Assembly: GCA_016785225.1 (NCBI GenBank)
Contig: JAFBJZ010000893.1
Location: 248,001-312,000, forward strand
Direction of reading: 5' to 3'
Length of the DNA stretch: 64,000 bases
From: Psettodes erumei
Lineage: Eukaryota; Chordata; Actinopteri; Pleuronectiformes; Psettodidae
Of this stretch, positions 38,401 to 49,132 are shown one piece after another. The position numbers and the translations under genes are program-made. How positions within the stretch are numbered: the first letter of the stretch is position 1; every line of letters begins with the position of its first letter. The notes under the pieces are model-generated. The model was not told where the DNA came from. It saw only the letters and a list, made by a program, of their open reading frames with translations, and made no database searches.

Positions 38401-39557
38401 TTTCATTACGCCAAACCTTGTCTTTGATGCTATTTATTTCTTTGAGTGTATTTCTGGTCTGTAAATGCCTCTTGATATAAAATAGTTTTATTGTTATTAT
38501 GCAAACATGCTGGACCTCATGCAGAAGACAAAAGCTGGTTCATGCCATGCAGCAGGCAAGATGAGATAAAGGACCACGTCAGAAAAATGCTGATTAATTG
38601 ACCGTTGTTCTGCTGAGTCTTTATAAAAACATCTTGATGCAATTAATCTTGGTTTGGGTGCATAATTGGGGAAATATCTTTACTTACTTCCCTGCTGAGA
38701 GCGAGATGAGGGGATGGATTCCGCTCTCATGTCTGCACAGTAAGTATGAAAGGTTCCAGTTAGCTTAGTCTTGAATAAAGGCTGGAAAACGGGTGGGAAA
38801 CTGTTAGCCTGGCACTTTCCAAAATCAGTATTTATGCAACTTGAAATCTCACAAAAGGTTAGAGGATGTTATTTGTCGACCCGGCTCAGTAGTTGCTGAG
38901 TCTTGAGACCGTAAGCATCGTGCAAGACTGAAAATTGAAAGACCTGGACTGTACCTGTGACCCGTTGCTGAATTACTGACCCATCACACACACACACACA
39001 CATCTGTGACACTGCAACACGCAATCCAAATCCAAAAGCCTGAGTTTCAATGCAACATGTTGAATTCAGCTGTGCTAATGTGTCTCCTTTGCTATGGAGC
39101 ATGAGCTCACTTTTATTTTCTGCTTAATCAAGTTTCAGTTTGATGTAACATCTCTGCGTGAAATGTCCACACACAGACACAAACAGATCCGCCGTTAGAG
39201 TATTATTTACCAGACGATTTTTCAATTTCTTCAGGTGTGTACATCCAGCGTGTGAAATGTGATGCTAATTTGCATGCTGACAACAATTTCTGGTGAGATT
39301 AGACCCAGCTGATTGATGGGCCATGCCGTTGCCCCAGAAACCACCTTGGGTGATGTGATGTGTCTCGCCCGTTATCAGACACTGAAGCATATTCCTGTAG
39401 TTAATCATCCTGAATGGGCGTTAGCAGCGGGTACCCCTGCATCGGACGGGCCGCGACTGGTAATGAGAGGCAGCCTTAGGCGGTGGCACGTCTGAACGCA
39501 GCTCGTTTCAAATGTTTCAGAGGGGATTGCAGGGAGGAAGCGTGCTGTGTACGACTG

Positions 39558-39582
39558 GAAATAAGTGTTTAACACTTATTTC
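39558..39582. repeat. Perfect inverted repeat, 12-bp arms
   Basis: The arms GAAATAAGTGTT and AACACTTATTTC are exact reverse complements separated by one T. The palindrome ends about 28 bp before the inverted-repeat-like end of the Tc1-type remnant. It could be the relic of a different element, or of an insertion site. Confidence 0.85.
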
Positions 39583-39610
39583 AACAAAATGTAGCACTAA
39601 ATGGTCACTG

Positions 39611-39850
39611 CGTGGCCAAAAGTATGTGGACACTATGCTTCACAAAGCTGTGATGTACAAAGTTTGGGATGAAAGCTCCTGACCTCAACCCCATCCAGCA
39701 CCTTTGGGAACTGGGAACCCAGCTGTGAGCCCGGACTCCCTGTCCGGCCTCATCAGTGCCCTCATGGCTGAGCAGGGGCAGATCCCTGCAGCGACGTTCC
39801 AGAAACCTCACGTAAGTCTTTCCAGGGCACAGAGGTGCATCTCCCTGGTG
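39611..39850 (+). mobile_element. Internally deleted Tc1/mariner-type element
   Basis: It starts with GTGGCCAAAAGTATGTGGACAC, the terminal-repeat sequence of a fish Tc1-type family. After about 40 bp it jumps to the 3' part of the transposase region: CTCCTGACCTCAACCCCATCC, AGCACCTTTGGGAACTGG, then words matching the consensus '...catcagtgcc...gctgag...gcaaatccctgcagc...'. The middle of the element is missing and the 3' terminal repeat was not found, so it is an immobile deletion derivative. The same family occurs at 57,195-57,527 in the same orientation. The open frames across it are remnants or shadows. Confidence 0.78.
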
Positions 39851-42380
39851 AATAAACAGGAACCAGCCGACTCCACGGCGCCATCAGTCAACCTTAATGG
39901 CTGTTAGCATTGCTGAGAACCCTGGTCTAATCGTTTTACAGTCTGTTGACAGTGGAGTGGGATATGTATGTAAATGTTGATGGAGACGGTGGAGGAGAAG
40001 GTGTTTACTGTCAGCAGCGTGCGCTTGGCATTTAATGAGTTTGAAGGGTGGTGTATTTTTCTGAAAAAGACACAAGAGTGAAGAGGTGCTGTGTAAATCT
40101 GTCCCAACGTAGAAAACAGAAACCTGCTTCCGTCCACCAGCATCGAGAATAAAAGGAGTCTACTGGTGCCCCCGTTATCAGTGCAAACACCATGTGTGGG
40201 AATGTAGCGACACTTAAGTGGGGGTGGGGAGTTCATTATATTCATGCAGGAGGCGTATATTGACTGCAGTCACGTGAAGAGTTTTCAGGGAATTATTCTG
40301 AATCTGTCGATATCATGCAAGGGTTCGCTAATGAATGAAGTTCTCATATTTCCATTTGGATGTGTCCATGTGTCAGAAGGAATTACTGCTACTTCTGCTA
40401 GTCATGTAAAAATGCTTCCTAGTCAGAACTGGGTTCTTCGATTGAATCGGGGACAGGGTAAAAAAAATACCACATTCATTGAAAGTCAAAATATAAAATT
40501 AGTTTTTAAAAACTTGGCATTTGATTTTCTTTTTCCCACAATTTTTAACTTCACACCCTCGGCTCCAAATGCCAGTTGTGGGGCCGAAGCCAGCTGCCTT
40601 GCAGCGGGAACTCATCGCCCCGTCCCTGAGCGGAGCGGAGCAGGTTAAAGTGATGAATCTGATCCAAGTTCCTGACAAACGCCTGCTGTTCAAGGCAACT
40701 GTTCCATTAATATTCAGATGTGCTTACTGGCTCCGTCACGGGTGGAGAGGTGGAGGCGGAGGGAGGCAAAAGTCCCCTTAAGTTGGAAAATAATTACAGT
40801 AACTTTTTCCCATCTTTCGCAACGGAGAAGGGACCGTCTGTGAGGTACAGTTTTCAATTTACTGTATGTCATATTTTATTAGAGCGTGTTCGAGAGTGTG
40901 CAGTCGCAGAAATCTGAATTTAAAAGATCAGAGAGCCGCAGCACCTTCAAACTGGGTGCAGATTTTGCATAAAACCTCCAATAAAAAAAGCAGAAAGCCT
41001 TTTTTTTATAGGTGAACATGTATGAGCAAACATGCAGGCGTCTTTAACGTGAACACCGCGTTACTTCCTGATCTCTCCTGCTCTGTATGTGGCAGTGATG
41101 CCTCTAATGGACCGCCTGCATTGAGGCTGTGAGATTAATGTGCGTTTTACATGCCCGCGTGCCATTTCCCCCCCCCCCTCCTGAATTCATTAACGATGGT
41201 AACGATCTGTCGCCCTGACAGTCCGGGGCGGGGAAGGTCAGCAAACACCTCTTATCTAGATTATCGAAGTCCCCCCCCCACATACCCACCGGCAGAGGAT
41301 CGCTCCCGCAGCTTTTGAGATGTTTGAGATGCAAATTGTGTACGTGCTGCTGCTCAGTAAGGGTTGTTATGGTAAAAACCTTGAGCCACATAATTAATAT
41401 AAAACACTTCCGCACCTTTTCTGACTATTTTCTTGAAACGACACAAATGGGTTGCGTCGGGAGAGGATTTAGAGGCAGTGTTCGGCAATGTCGCTGTTGT
41501 TGTTCATCCCCTGTGCGAAACACCTCTCGGGGGCCGTCATTAAAGTGGCGAGAGACGACCGGTGACAGCGGCGCGCGGGATATCACGGCATCAAGTAATT
41601 AAGTTGATAATGAAACCATCGATTTGTCCTGCGGAGGTCTGGGCTGCAGTTTATTGTGCTGGATGACTGCCGTCGCCCGAATGAAGCTTGTTTCTCTGGA
41701 CTCGCTCCGCTGGGGATTCGGGCCAATCAATTTTGGATTTGTGCGAGTTTTAATCACTTTTGTTTAAGAAGCTTCCCGGCGCGTCAAAAGAGTCTTGACT
41801 TGCAAACCTCCACTGTAAATACTCAGAATCACACTGTAGACACATGCATTGTAATGTAATACCAGGTTGTCTCGTGCATAACTGGATTTAGTTTTTTAAA
41901 TAATCCTGGTTATTACTCCTTGCTGGACTCCTTGTGTCTGCAGATATTTCTTCTTGACTCTGACTCTATGTTTCAGCTCATCGTCTTGCCAACCAGACGT
42001 CTCCATAATGGATAAAAAACCTCTCAAGTGCCTGTCTGGCACTCTGATGGTACAGCTGCACTCTTACTGGATATTTTGTGGATGTGTTGTGAAGTAGTTG
42101 TTTGTCCCGATGTGGAGAATTACAAAGATTTTCAGGTTTTCAAATGTCTGTGTAGCACGGCGCTTCATTTCCACCGGCCGTTTATTGTGTCTCCCCGTGT
42201 TGGAGTTTGACAGCAGCTGGCCACACTCCAGTGGGTTTCCTCTCTCCCCCCGGGCGGCTTCGGCTGCGTCCTGTTCGGTGACAGTTCGCTGCCGTTTTTT
42301 ATTTTGCGGAGCACTTACCCGTCCCTGCACAGACGCTTTAACGCCTCGGTGCCGGCCCCAGGTTGTGGGCTGTCTGTCCC

Positions 42381-42735
42381 ATTCTCGTGACATCTCAGGA
42401 ATACCTTGAGGGAATCACTTCATATTTGGTGCTAATGACCAATCAAACTCAGGGATGAACTGATTAGAATTTTGTGGTCAGAGGTCAGAGGTCATCTTGA
42501 CCTCACAGAAAATGTTTTTTTTTCCCCATAACTGAAGAACTCATGTAATTTTGACAATATATCACAAAAATAGGATAAAATCATGAAGTGACAACATTTT
42601 ATATCTAAAGGTCAAAGGCCACTTTGACATCACAATGTGCTGCAGGAACATTATGAACACCTGAGGAGCAGAAGGGAAGATTGTGACTATATTTTCTATT
42701 TGGGACATTGAGAGACTGTGATCACATCGATCTCC
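42381..42735 (+). repeat. Percomorph interspersed repeat with nuclear-receptor half-sites
   Basis: The run ATTCTCGTGACATCTCAGG, ATACCTTGAGGGAATCACTT, GGGATGAACTGATTAGAATTTTG, GTCAGAGGTCATCTTGACCTCAC, CCATAACTGAAGAACTCATG, AGGATAAAATCATGAAGTGA, AAAGGTCAAAGGCCACTTTGACATCA follows a repeat I recognise as abundant in spiny-rayed fish genomes. Nothing in it looks protein-coding. The repeat carries AGGTCA half-sites at 42,482-42,487, 42,489-42,494 and (reverse) 42,498-42,503. Confidence 0.72.
42482..42503 (+). promoter_or_regulatory. Consensus nuclear-receptor elements: DR1 and perfect ERE palindrome
   Basis: AGGTCA at 42,482-42,487 and 42,489-42,494 form a DR1 (one-base spacer). A TGGTCA half-site at 42,475-42,480 adds a third half-site at the same spacing. 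The second AGGTCA and TGACCT at 42,498-42,503 form AGGTCATCTTGACCT, the exact AGGTCAnnnTGACCT consensus of an oestrogen response element. The site lies about 2.1 kb upstream of the MKEK exon. Function is inferred from sequence only. Confidence 0.5.
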
Positions 42736-43657
42736 TGAGTCTAGACAGGAATGGTTGTAGACTCTAACTGGGTTCGTTTGGCAGAGGCTTTCAGCTGCGC
42801 CGCAGTAAGTGTAGTCCGCGAGTCTTTAACATCAGGCTGCGGCTGGCCGACATTGTTATCAAAGATGTCCCTGGCCGCCGCGCCGGTACGTGATGAATTC
42901 CAGCCTGGCTGATGGTCGCTGCGTTCGGCAGGGGAACAAACATCACATGAATTCAATATTGCATGCAGAGCGGAGGCCAGCCTGTGTGGCTGGAGGGAGT
43001 TTATGTGGCCTGTTTGATACATAAACCCTGATTAAATGTGTTGCTGTCAGCAAAGCATAAAGCGGCTGTGTCCGGGAGTCGTATGCCAAGAGTGGAAATT
43101 ACATGTTATGAAGGTTATCACTGAAGCATGCCTTTGACAGAAGATCTCTGCGGGGTAGTTGTGAAGAAAAATCAGTAAAAAAAAAAAAAGTGCAAGCACA
43201 GTAATGAAGCGGCACAGCCAGCATACCTGCCGCTGCTGCGTTCTCCCTCTGTCAGCAGTCCAGCTGGAGTCGAGGGAGCCCGATGCCCCCATTAGATTGT
43301 TTTGACAGCCTCATCCACAGTAATTAATACCAGGCACTTTTAAATGAGATTTATGTGAGACATGCTGTTTGCACTTCCCAGTTGGGGAACCTGCTGTCAG
43401 TGAACCGCTGCTGTGAGTTTAGGACACGCAGCTGCCTGCCCGGCTGTGTACGGCTTTTTATTCTGCGCAGCAAACACGGAGAGTCTAAATTCAGAAGATA
43501 CACTCTCGCAGTGATATTGATTTATAAAGCCGGAGAGACAGAGAACTAAGGCAGCCTTCATCATGAAAGCTGGTTTGGTCCTTAATGGGCAAATTTTAGC
43601 TAAAAAAGCACATTTAAGTTTACAGTCTATTGAAAGTACAATATATCAGGGAGATAT

Positions 43658-43730
43658 TAGGGCTGCAACTGTTATTTTCAGTTTCAGGTTCTTTACAGGT
43701 TAATAGGTTTTTGTATAAAGTTTAAAAATT
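43658..43730 (+). repeat. Possible hAT-like fish repeat remnant
   Basis: TTAGGGCTGCAACTGTTATTTTCA resembles the start of a widespread fish repeat ('agggctgcaactaacgattattttca...'). The rest is too diverged to follow. Weak call. Confidence 0.35.
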
Positions 43731-43825
43731 TTTGGGACCTCTTTAATTGCACAGAAACAACGGCAACGATGGCAGTTTAATTTGAATCATTTATGACCAA
43801 TCTTGTAGAATTATCGCTGATTTAT

Positions 43826-43902
43826 CTTGTGGCCCTTTCAGGGGTCTCCATCCTCAGATTGGCAACCGGTCTAGACTTAAAGACATGGTGGATGGATGAA
43901 TT
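43826..43902 (+). repeat. Possible retroposon 3' tail remnant
   Basis: CTTGTGGCCCTTTCAGGGGTCTCC ... GGTGGATGGATGAA loosely recalls the common fish retroposon tail that ends in tandem GGAT/ATGG words after a 'gtggcctgtccagggtgt' segment. The match is degenerate and no head could be found. Confidence 0.25.
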
Positions 43903-44482
43903 TGTGTGTTGCAGGCATTTGGTCACATCTGAGAACAACGGGTTTAAGACGAAAGGTGCCAAGTTTCTGATGGGCCAAACTTTAACATCGAATGAGGGCC
44001 AAGTCTTCAGAAAGTTCACCGTAGATCATCCCTTTAAAAATCATGACCTTTTAAGGTTTAGTATTTATTGCTCATAAAAGCCCATAATTCATAGGAAAAC
44101 TATATGCAGTCAAATTTATGGGAAGATGTTCGCACCTGATGTTCGTGTGTGCAGCTTTCGTCATGACCTTTACGCGTGCGCATGCAGGAAACAGCGGCTT
44201 TTACTGCAGGTTACCGTCTCCAACCACATGTCCATCAAATTTTAAACGATTCCTCCTAGACAACAAGCACCGACTGTCTTATTTCCCAGTGACGAATGTC
44301 GAAGAGGAATTTTCTCTTTCTTAAAAAAATCATCTTCCGCTCATCATCCAACTAAAAGAAAGCGCGGATCCAAAGTGCTTCAGTAACTCTCTCTTCACTG
44401 TATTTATCGTCTCGCTGTATGATTGTTTAACATGCAAAGCGAAGAAGGAAGCAGAGCTCCCCCAAATCAATCCGTTAGGTTG

Positions 44483-44638
44483 TAAGCCCACCCACTTATG
44501 AACCGGCTCACTGCCTCAGGGTCTGGGCTGGGGACTGGCGGGGGGAAGGAGAGCGGATCGGAGCTGTGCGAAAGTCCTCAGAAATCCAGCCTTATCGGAA
44601 GCACGTCTGCGCCGCGACAGGCAGGAAGAAAAATCAAA
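44483..44638 (+). promoter_or_regulatory. dpp6: CpG-rich 5' flank and leader of the MKEK-type dpp6 transcript
   Basis: CpG density rises from about 44,520 and stays high to about 44,840, with words such as TCTGCGCCGCGACAG. No TATA box is obvious and the start site is unknown. In frame with the exon there is a stop (TAA) at 44,483-44,485, then an ATG at 44,498, with 47 open codons before the MKEK methionine. The context of the upstream ATG is poor (C at -3), while that of the MKEK ATG is good (A at -3). I therefore treat 44,498-44,638 as leader, while noting that an N-terminally extended form is possible. Confidence 0.6.
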
Positions 44639-44689
44639 ATGAAGGAAAAGAGTCTGATAGAGACCGCGAAGATGCAGGGCAACGTGCTG
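44639..44689 (+). CDS. dpp6: dpp6 alternative first coding exon, MKEK-type N-terminus
   Basis: The 17 codons read MKEKSLIETAKMQGNVL and end at GTGCTG|GTAAGG (44,689/44,690), a strong phase-0 donor. Human DPP6 isoform 3 begins, as I remember it, MKEKAMIETAKMQGNVM before the shared ELVGSN... exon; 14 of 17 residues agree and the exon ends at the same residue and phase. This is the strongest gene identification in the window. The product would be the short cytoplasmic N-terminus of DPP6, followed by a transmembrane segment and a catalytically dead DPP-like ectodomain encoded further downstream. In neurons DPP6 assembles with Kv4 pore subunits and KChIPs and controls A-type current surface expression and gating. 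The exon lies 14.3 kb downstream of the MNQTA exon on the same strand. The teleost paralogue (dpp6a or dpp6b) is not resolved. Confidence 0.87.
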
Positions 44690-44795
44690 GTAAGGCGGCT
44701 TTTGATTCGCACGTATTGCATGACGCCGATGGTGCGAATTCGTTCATTATTATAAAAAATCTTTGGGAAGTATCCGGGTAGCTTTTTTTTCTCCA

Positions 44796-44816
44796 CACGT
44801 GCGCTCTGGCGCACGT
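44796..44816. repeat. GC-rich hairpin with E-box
   Basis: ACGTGCGC (44,797-44,804) and GCGCACGT (44,809-44,816) are exact inverted 8-bp arms with a TCTG loop. The left arm overlaps an E-box CACGTG at 44,796-44,801. It lies 107 bp past the MKEK donor, inside the CpG-rich patch. Confidence 0.75.
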
Positions 44817-47332
44817 CCGGAGCGATGAAGCGAAGCGTGTTATTAACAATTACATTGGGATTTTGCATCTGTTATTACGCACTGAGGTGATCTGTGATAG
44901 TTCACGCCCTCTGTGCTTCTCCCTCTCCTCTCCATGGAAGCGTGGTCGCTGAAGATGTGAATTGCAGTTTAAGGGAGTTGGAAAGTTTCATCCTGGTTTT
45001 ATGGGGCGGCTCACAATGATGGCTGAGTTTTGGCTTTGTCTCTTTCTGCCTCATGAGGCTTCCGAGGGCAGAGGTAACCTTTTGCCCAAGGAGGGTCCCA
45101 TTAATATTTTACTGCATCTAAAGCTGTGAGGTGCAGGATATATTACCCTGGCCACCCTTCTGCTGGGAGCCGCAGGCAGCTTCGTATATGGATGTATGCA
45201 TGACGGTAGTGAATACTAAACGCCCTTTGGGACTCTTTCAAACATTAAGGGCCGGTATCGCGACTCTTTACGGCTTCTGATTCTTTATGTTGTTGATTTC
45301 GAGAATGTCACGGTTCATTGGGCATTAGCACTTTATATGTCATGCCTTAAAAACCTCTGCTGATGTTATCTTACCCTGCGCTGTGATCTCCTGCCCAGGC
45401 CAACTTTGATCCTGTGCATTTTGCAGCGCGATGCTAATTTTTCGATTCGTCCCACGATTGCTTTTATTTCCAGCCGAATGAGCCGTGCTCTCAAAGCGCT
45501 CAAGGCCATTTTGGAGGATGCGGGACACAGCTGTGTGGAGTCAGGCTTTCCTAAACGGTTCCTCCTCCGAAGACGAGCTTTCCCTCCCCGTGGCCTTATT
45601 TTGTGTGCGATGATGTGCAGAGTTTGTGTTTATCTCTTTTATCCCTGCATAATGAAAAGTAAACAAGGGTGTTTATCGTGAGGATTTTGGTCAATTTCCA
45701 GAATAAGAAAGTCAGAGTGAAATATAAAGTGAAGTGCAGTATTCTTGCTTACATTTGACCACAGTTTTGAATATCGGGGAGAATATGGAGCCTGAAGCAG
45801 TCTGTGAAATTGTCACTGAAGATAGTCATCAGAGAAGACATTTACTTTTTTTTTTTTAACACATCTAGTTTATCTGATGCATAAGTGTACAAATGGTAAT
45901 CTTGTTTGCAAGAAAGACAGAAAGACAAACTATCGTTTTAGATCTTAAAACCTATAATTTTTCTTTAAACTACCCCTGAATAGACAAGTTGTTCCTCTGA
46001 AACTGGAACCCAAATTTAGATTCTCCAACCTTTTCCTCCCAGAACAGTGAGCATGCAGTGAAAAGGCACCTGGTGGGGAAAAAAGACAAAAACACTTCCA
46101 TAATAGCTTCATCTGTGAGTGGAGTCTGCCGCCAGACTCTTGACATTTGTTGGTCCATTTTGGCCTCGTCAGGGAGATCTACAACCTGTCAGTTCAGTTT
46201 ACTGACTAAATTTAGCAGGAAGTGCACGTGGCCGGTCCAGAACCCGACCAGGCCTCGTTGTGCCTCTCACAGGTCTCTTGTGGTCCCTGAGGCACATCCT
46301 CAGCTCTCGCTCTGTGTACTTGGACACTGTTTGTTTCCACTGCCTTATTGAAGAGCTCATATCCCCGCATCCCCAAATTCACTGTTTGACTGATCAACTC
46401 AATAGGCTGCAGAAAGTATTTGATCTCTAGGGTTTGATACGCGGCGGCGAAGCCGACAGTGTGCTTTGGCTTCAACATGACAGGTTTATTACACCAGGTG
46501 ATTGCTTCCTGCACAATAACCTTGCACTCATGGGACAGAGTCGAGCTGTAGCGTCTCTGCGGGGCGTCCTCTCAGTAGCGGGGAGAAATCTGCACAGTGT
46601 GATTTCTGACCAGCAAACCTGACGCCTGGACGTTGTTGTTGTCGTCACCTGCTGGGAGACACTTCCTGTCTGCAAGTGAAACAGGTACAGCGCTCGAGAA
46701 TGGATGCCAAAACAGCCCGAGGTGTTGTCCCTGCACAGGAAATTGCAGCTAATCAAGTCTGCATTCGTGCTGCTAAGGGGTAATGACAGCAAAGATGTTA
46801 CCATGGGATACGTGGGCTATTATCTTCACCCGCGCGGCTGCGGTGCAGAGCAGGGAGCACCGTGGCGCTTGATGTCTGCAGATGTATGAGCTCCTGGCAC
46901 GAGCGCGAGACCACTCTGAAACAGCTCCAGCGCTTGTTTTCCAGCTCTTTCCGCTCTGTGCTGTGAGCTTCTAATCGTTCTCTGACATGGCAAACATCCC
47001 CCGTTCAAGGGCACAGGCGGCGCTCCTGTTGAACAACTAATGATTTGTTTCTTTGGGCTGAAATGGAACAGAGAGAAGAAATAAATAAGTAAGCGAGAGA
47101 TTTAGAGGAGAGGCATTCAAAAGGCTAACCAGGAGAGGTCCCGTTGTCATGGTTATTGTATTTAAAACTGTTTGGAGCTCTCGGTCGGAGTAAACATTGG
47201 TGACTGCTCCTGTCGTCTCATTAACTCCAGCGTCTGCATCGCACAAAGATTCAGTTCCAGCAGCCTGGACTTTAGAAGCATCACAGGGCCATGGTTAAGG
47301 TTTTTTAGGATTTTAATTAGTTTTATTACTTT

Positions 47333-47358
47333 CATGAATATTTAAATATATATTCATG
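47333..47358. repeat. AT-rich inverted repeat
   Basis: The arms CATGAATAT and ATATTCATG are exact inverted repeats around an 8-bp AT loop. No element could be assigned. Confidence 0.75.
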
Positions 47359-49111
47359 CCAATGTTTTAAAAGAGTAACCCGCCAAAGAAAACCACTGTT
47401 ACGCCCAGTTAGATGCTGTACATCATCCTAGAGGCTCCTGTAGGTAAAATGTTATACTACCACATATTAAGGTTATTGCTCATCCATATATTTAGACTAT
47501 AACTAGCTAATTGCCCTGACTGATTTATAGGTCTAGCACTAATTAGGTTTACTGCTGTCTTTGGTTTATTCAGTCCTTTGTTACTTGGCAGTATGTGCAA
47601 AATCAAAATCACTGTCTTGCCAATATTGATGCGTAAGGTATTGTCAATACTTGTTGTTATGCCCTTATGTGAGTTTCGTACCTCCACCCAAACAGTCTGA
47701 ATTTTTCAACACCTCGGTGCAACAGTTCCCAGCCGGGGGAGATCAATCCAAAGTGTTGCCAGATCTTTTAAAAGTAAAGAACCAGAAAAAAGAACCACAC
47801 TTTCCTCAACTGGTCCCAGTTTTCCACTGAATTACTTTCCTTTTCAAGCCTCAAAAATGAAAGAAAATGTCACAGCCAGTCGATGCACTTGATGCACCCA
47901 GTACATACTCATTCTTTGTTTTAACGGGTCACAAGCTAAAAAGGTAGGGAAATTTAATATTTGACTGAGTATGATGAATCCTGGTCCATGTATTATTTCA
48001 CGGTTATGATGGAGTTTTTCAAACATGAAAACACTGTAAAATGACATTGTCACAGTATGATTCCACCGAATGACAGTTTAATGGATTGTATTGAATTTTT
48101 GCTCAGCTCTTGTAGGAGAACCTCTGGAAACTCACATGGCGATGTTCACAGAGCTCGGACCAAGGCTGCTGCTCTCAGAGCAGCTGACATTTTAAAGAGA
48201 AGGTTATTCCGCCAGACAACAGAGATAAGCTCTGTGTACAAACTGTCACCTTTGTGGAAGATCATCTTAATTTGCCGCCTGTTCCTGGGAACAGATGTGG
48301 TCCTGTTTACACACCGGCTCCTGTTTTGTACGTCAAACAGCTGTTTTTCCCGCGTCAGCCCTCGGGCCGATGAGTGCGTTTTGATGGAGGACCGCCCAGC
48401 GTGATTTCGCTGCACATTTAATGCCTTTCCAATACACGCTTCGTAGCTGCAGGCCAAGTTGTAGGTCGGTGTTGTGCCGGCGCGGCTCGCTTGTTTTTCG
48501 TGCCTGGCCGTTTCAGACCACGTGAAGGAGAAGTGAAATCACAGCGCTGTTTGTCCACCTCCGCATGCACGCCGCATTATCGATCGTCACGCGATGACTG
48601 CTGCACCCTGCAACAAGATTTCCCCGACATCTGGTACCCGTGCACCTGTTAGCCGCTGTCTTGTAGTGAGTGAGTCAGCGTCAGAGCTGTTTTTGACACT
48701 GTACTGCCACTGCATCCTGAGGCTTTCAGCGAGCTGGGTCTGAAATGAGGTGTTGGAAATTACAGTGAAAACAACTTCAACAATGAGATGGAAAGAAAGA
48801 CTTTAAAAGGCCTTTTAGATGACTAATTTCATTTTTTCTGTTAACTGTAAATAAAAATTATGAAAAATAGCCATGACCCTTTGTCAGAAAAAAACTAAAG
48901 TCTCAATTTTAAGAAGATAAAATCAGCAACACGTCAATAATGCACACTGTGTACACTCACTTTAGTCCTTATTCTTTCTGTAGCTTCTAGTTCATAAAAT
49001 TGAGACGGATTCAAAATGAACAAAGCACTGTAATAAACTTGCTCTTATTTTGAAACAGTCACTGAGGCAGCATCCTCTCAGAGTGTCTCTGCATCCTGAT
49101 TGGGGTCATCC

Positions 49112-49132
49112 TTTTTTTTTTTTTTTTTTTTT
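49112..49132 (+). repeat. Poly-T run
   Basis: Twenty-one consecutive T residues followed by TTAAAAC-type sequence. It is a simple homopolymer; no retroposon body was recognised on either side. Confidence 0.93.

Larger units (their letters stand above)
30324..44482 (+). other. dpp6: Intron between the two alternative first exons of dpp6
   Basis: About 14 kb of noncoding DNA for the MNQTA transcript, and upstream sequence for the MKEK transcript. I see no further coding exon. It is dense in microsatellites in its first 1.1 kb (GCT, GT, AC), then holds two CTCF-like motifs (33,162 and 35,409), a palindrome next to a deleted Tc1-type element (39,558-39,850), and a percomorph repeat with nuclear-receptor half-sites (42,381-42,735). 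Two short repeat remnants lie near 43.7-43.9 kb. Long open frames on either strand at 30.7-31.4 kb are translations of dinucleotide repeats. Confidence 0.65.

Noticed and set aside
42098..42409. GC-rich 100-codon frames on both strands
   Set aside because: No family resemblance, both strands open equally, and the 3' end runs into an interspersed repeat.
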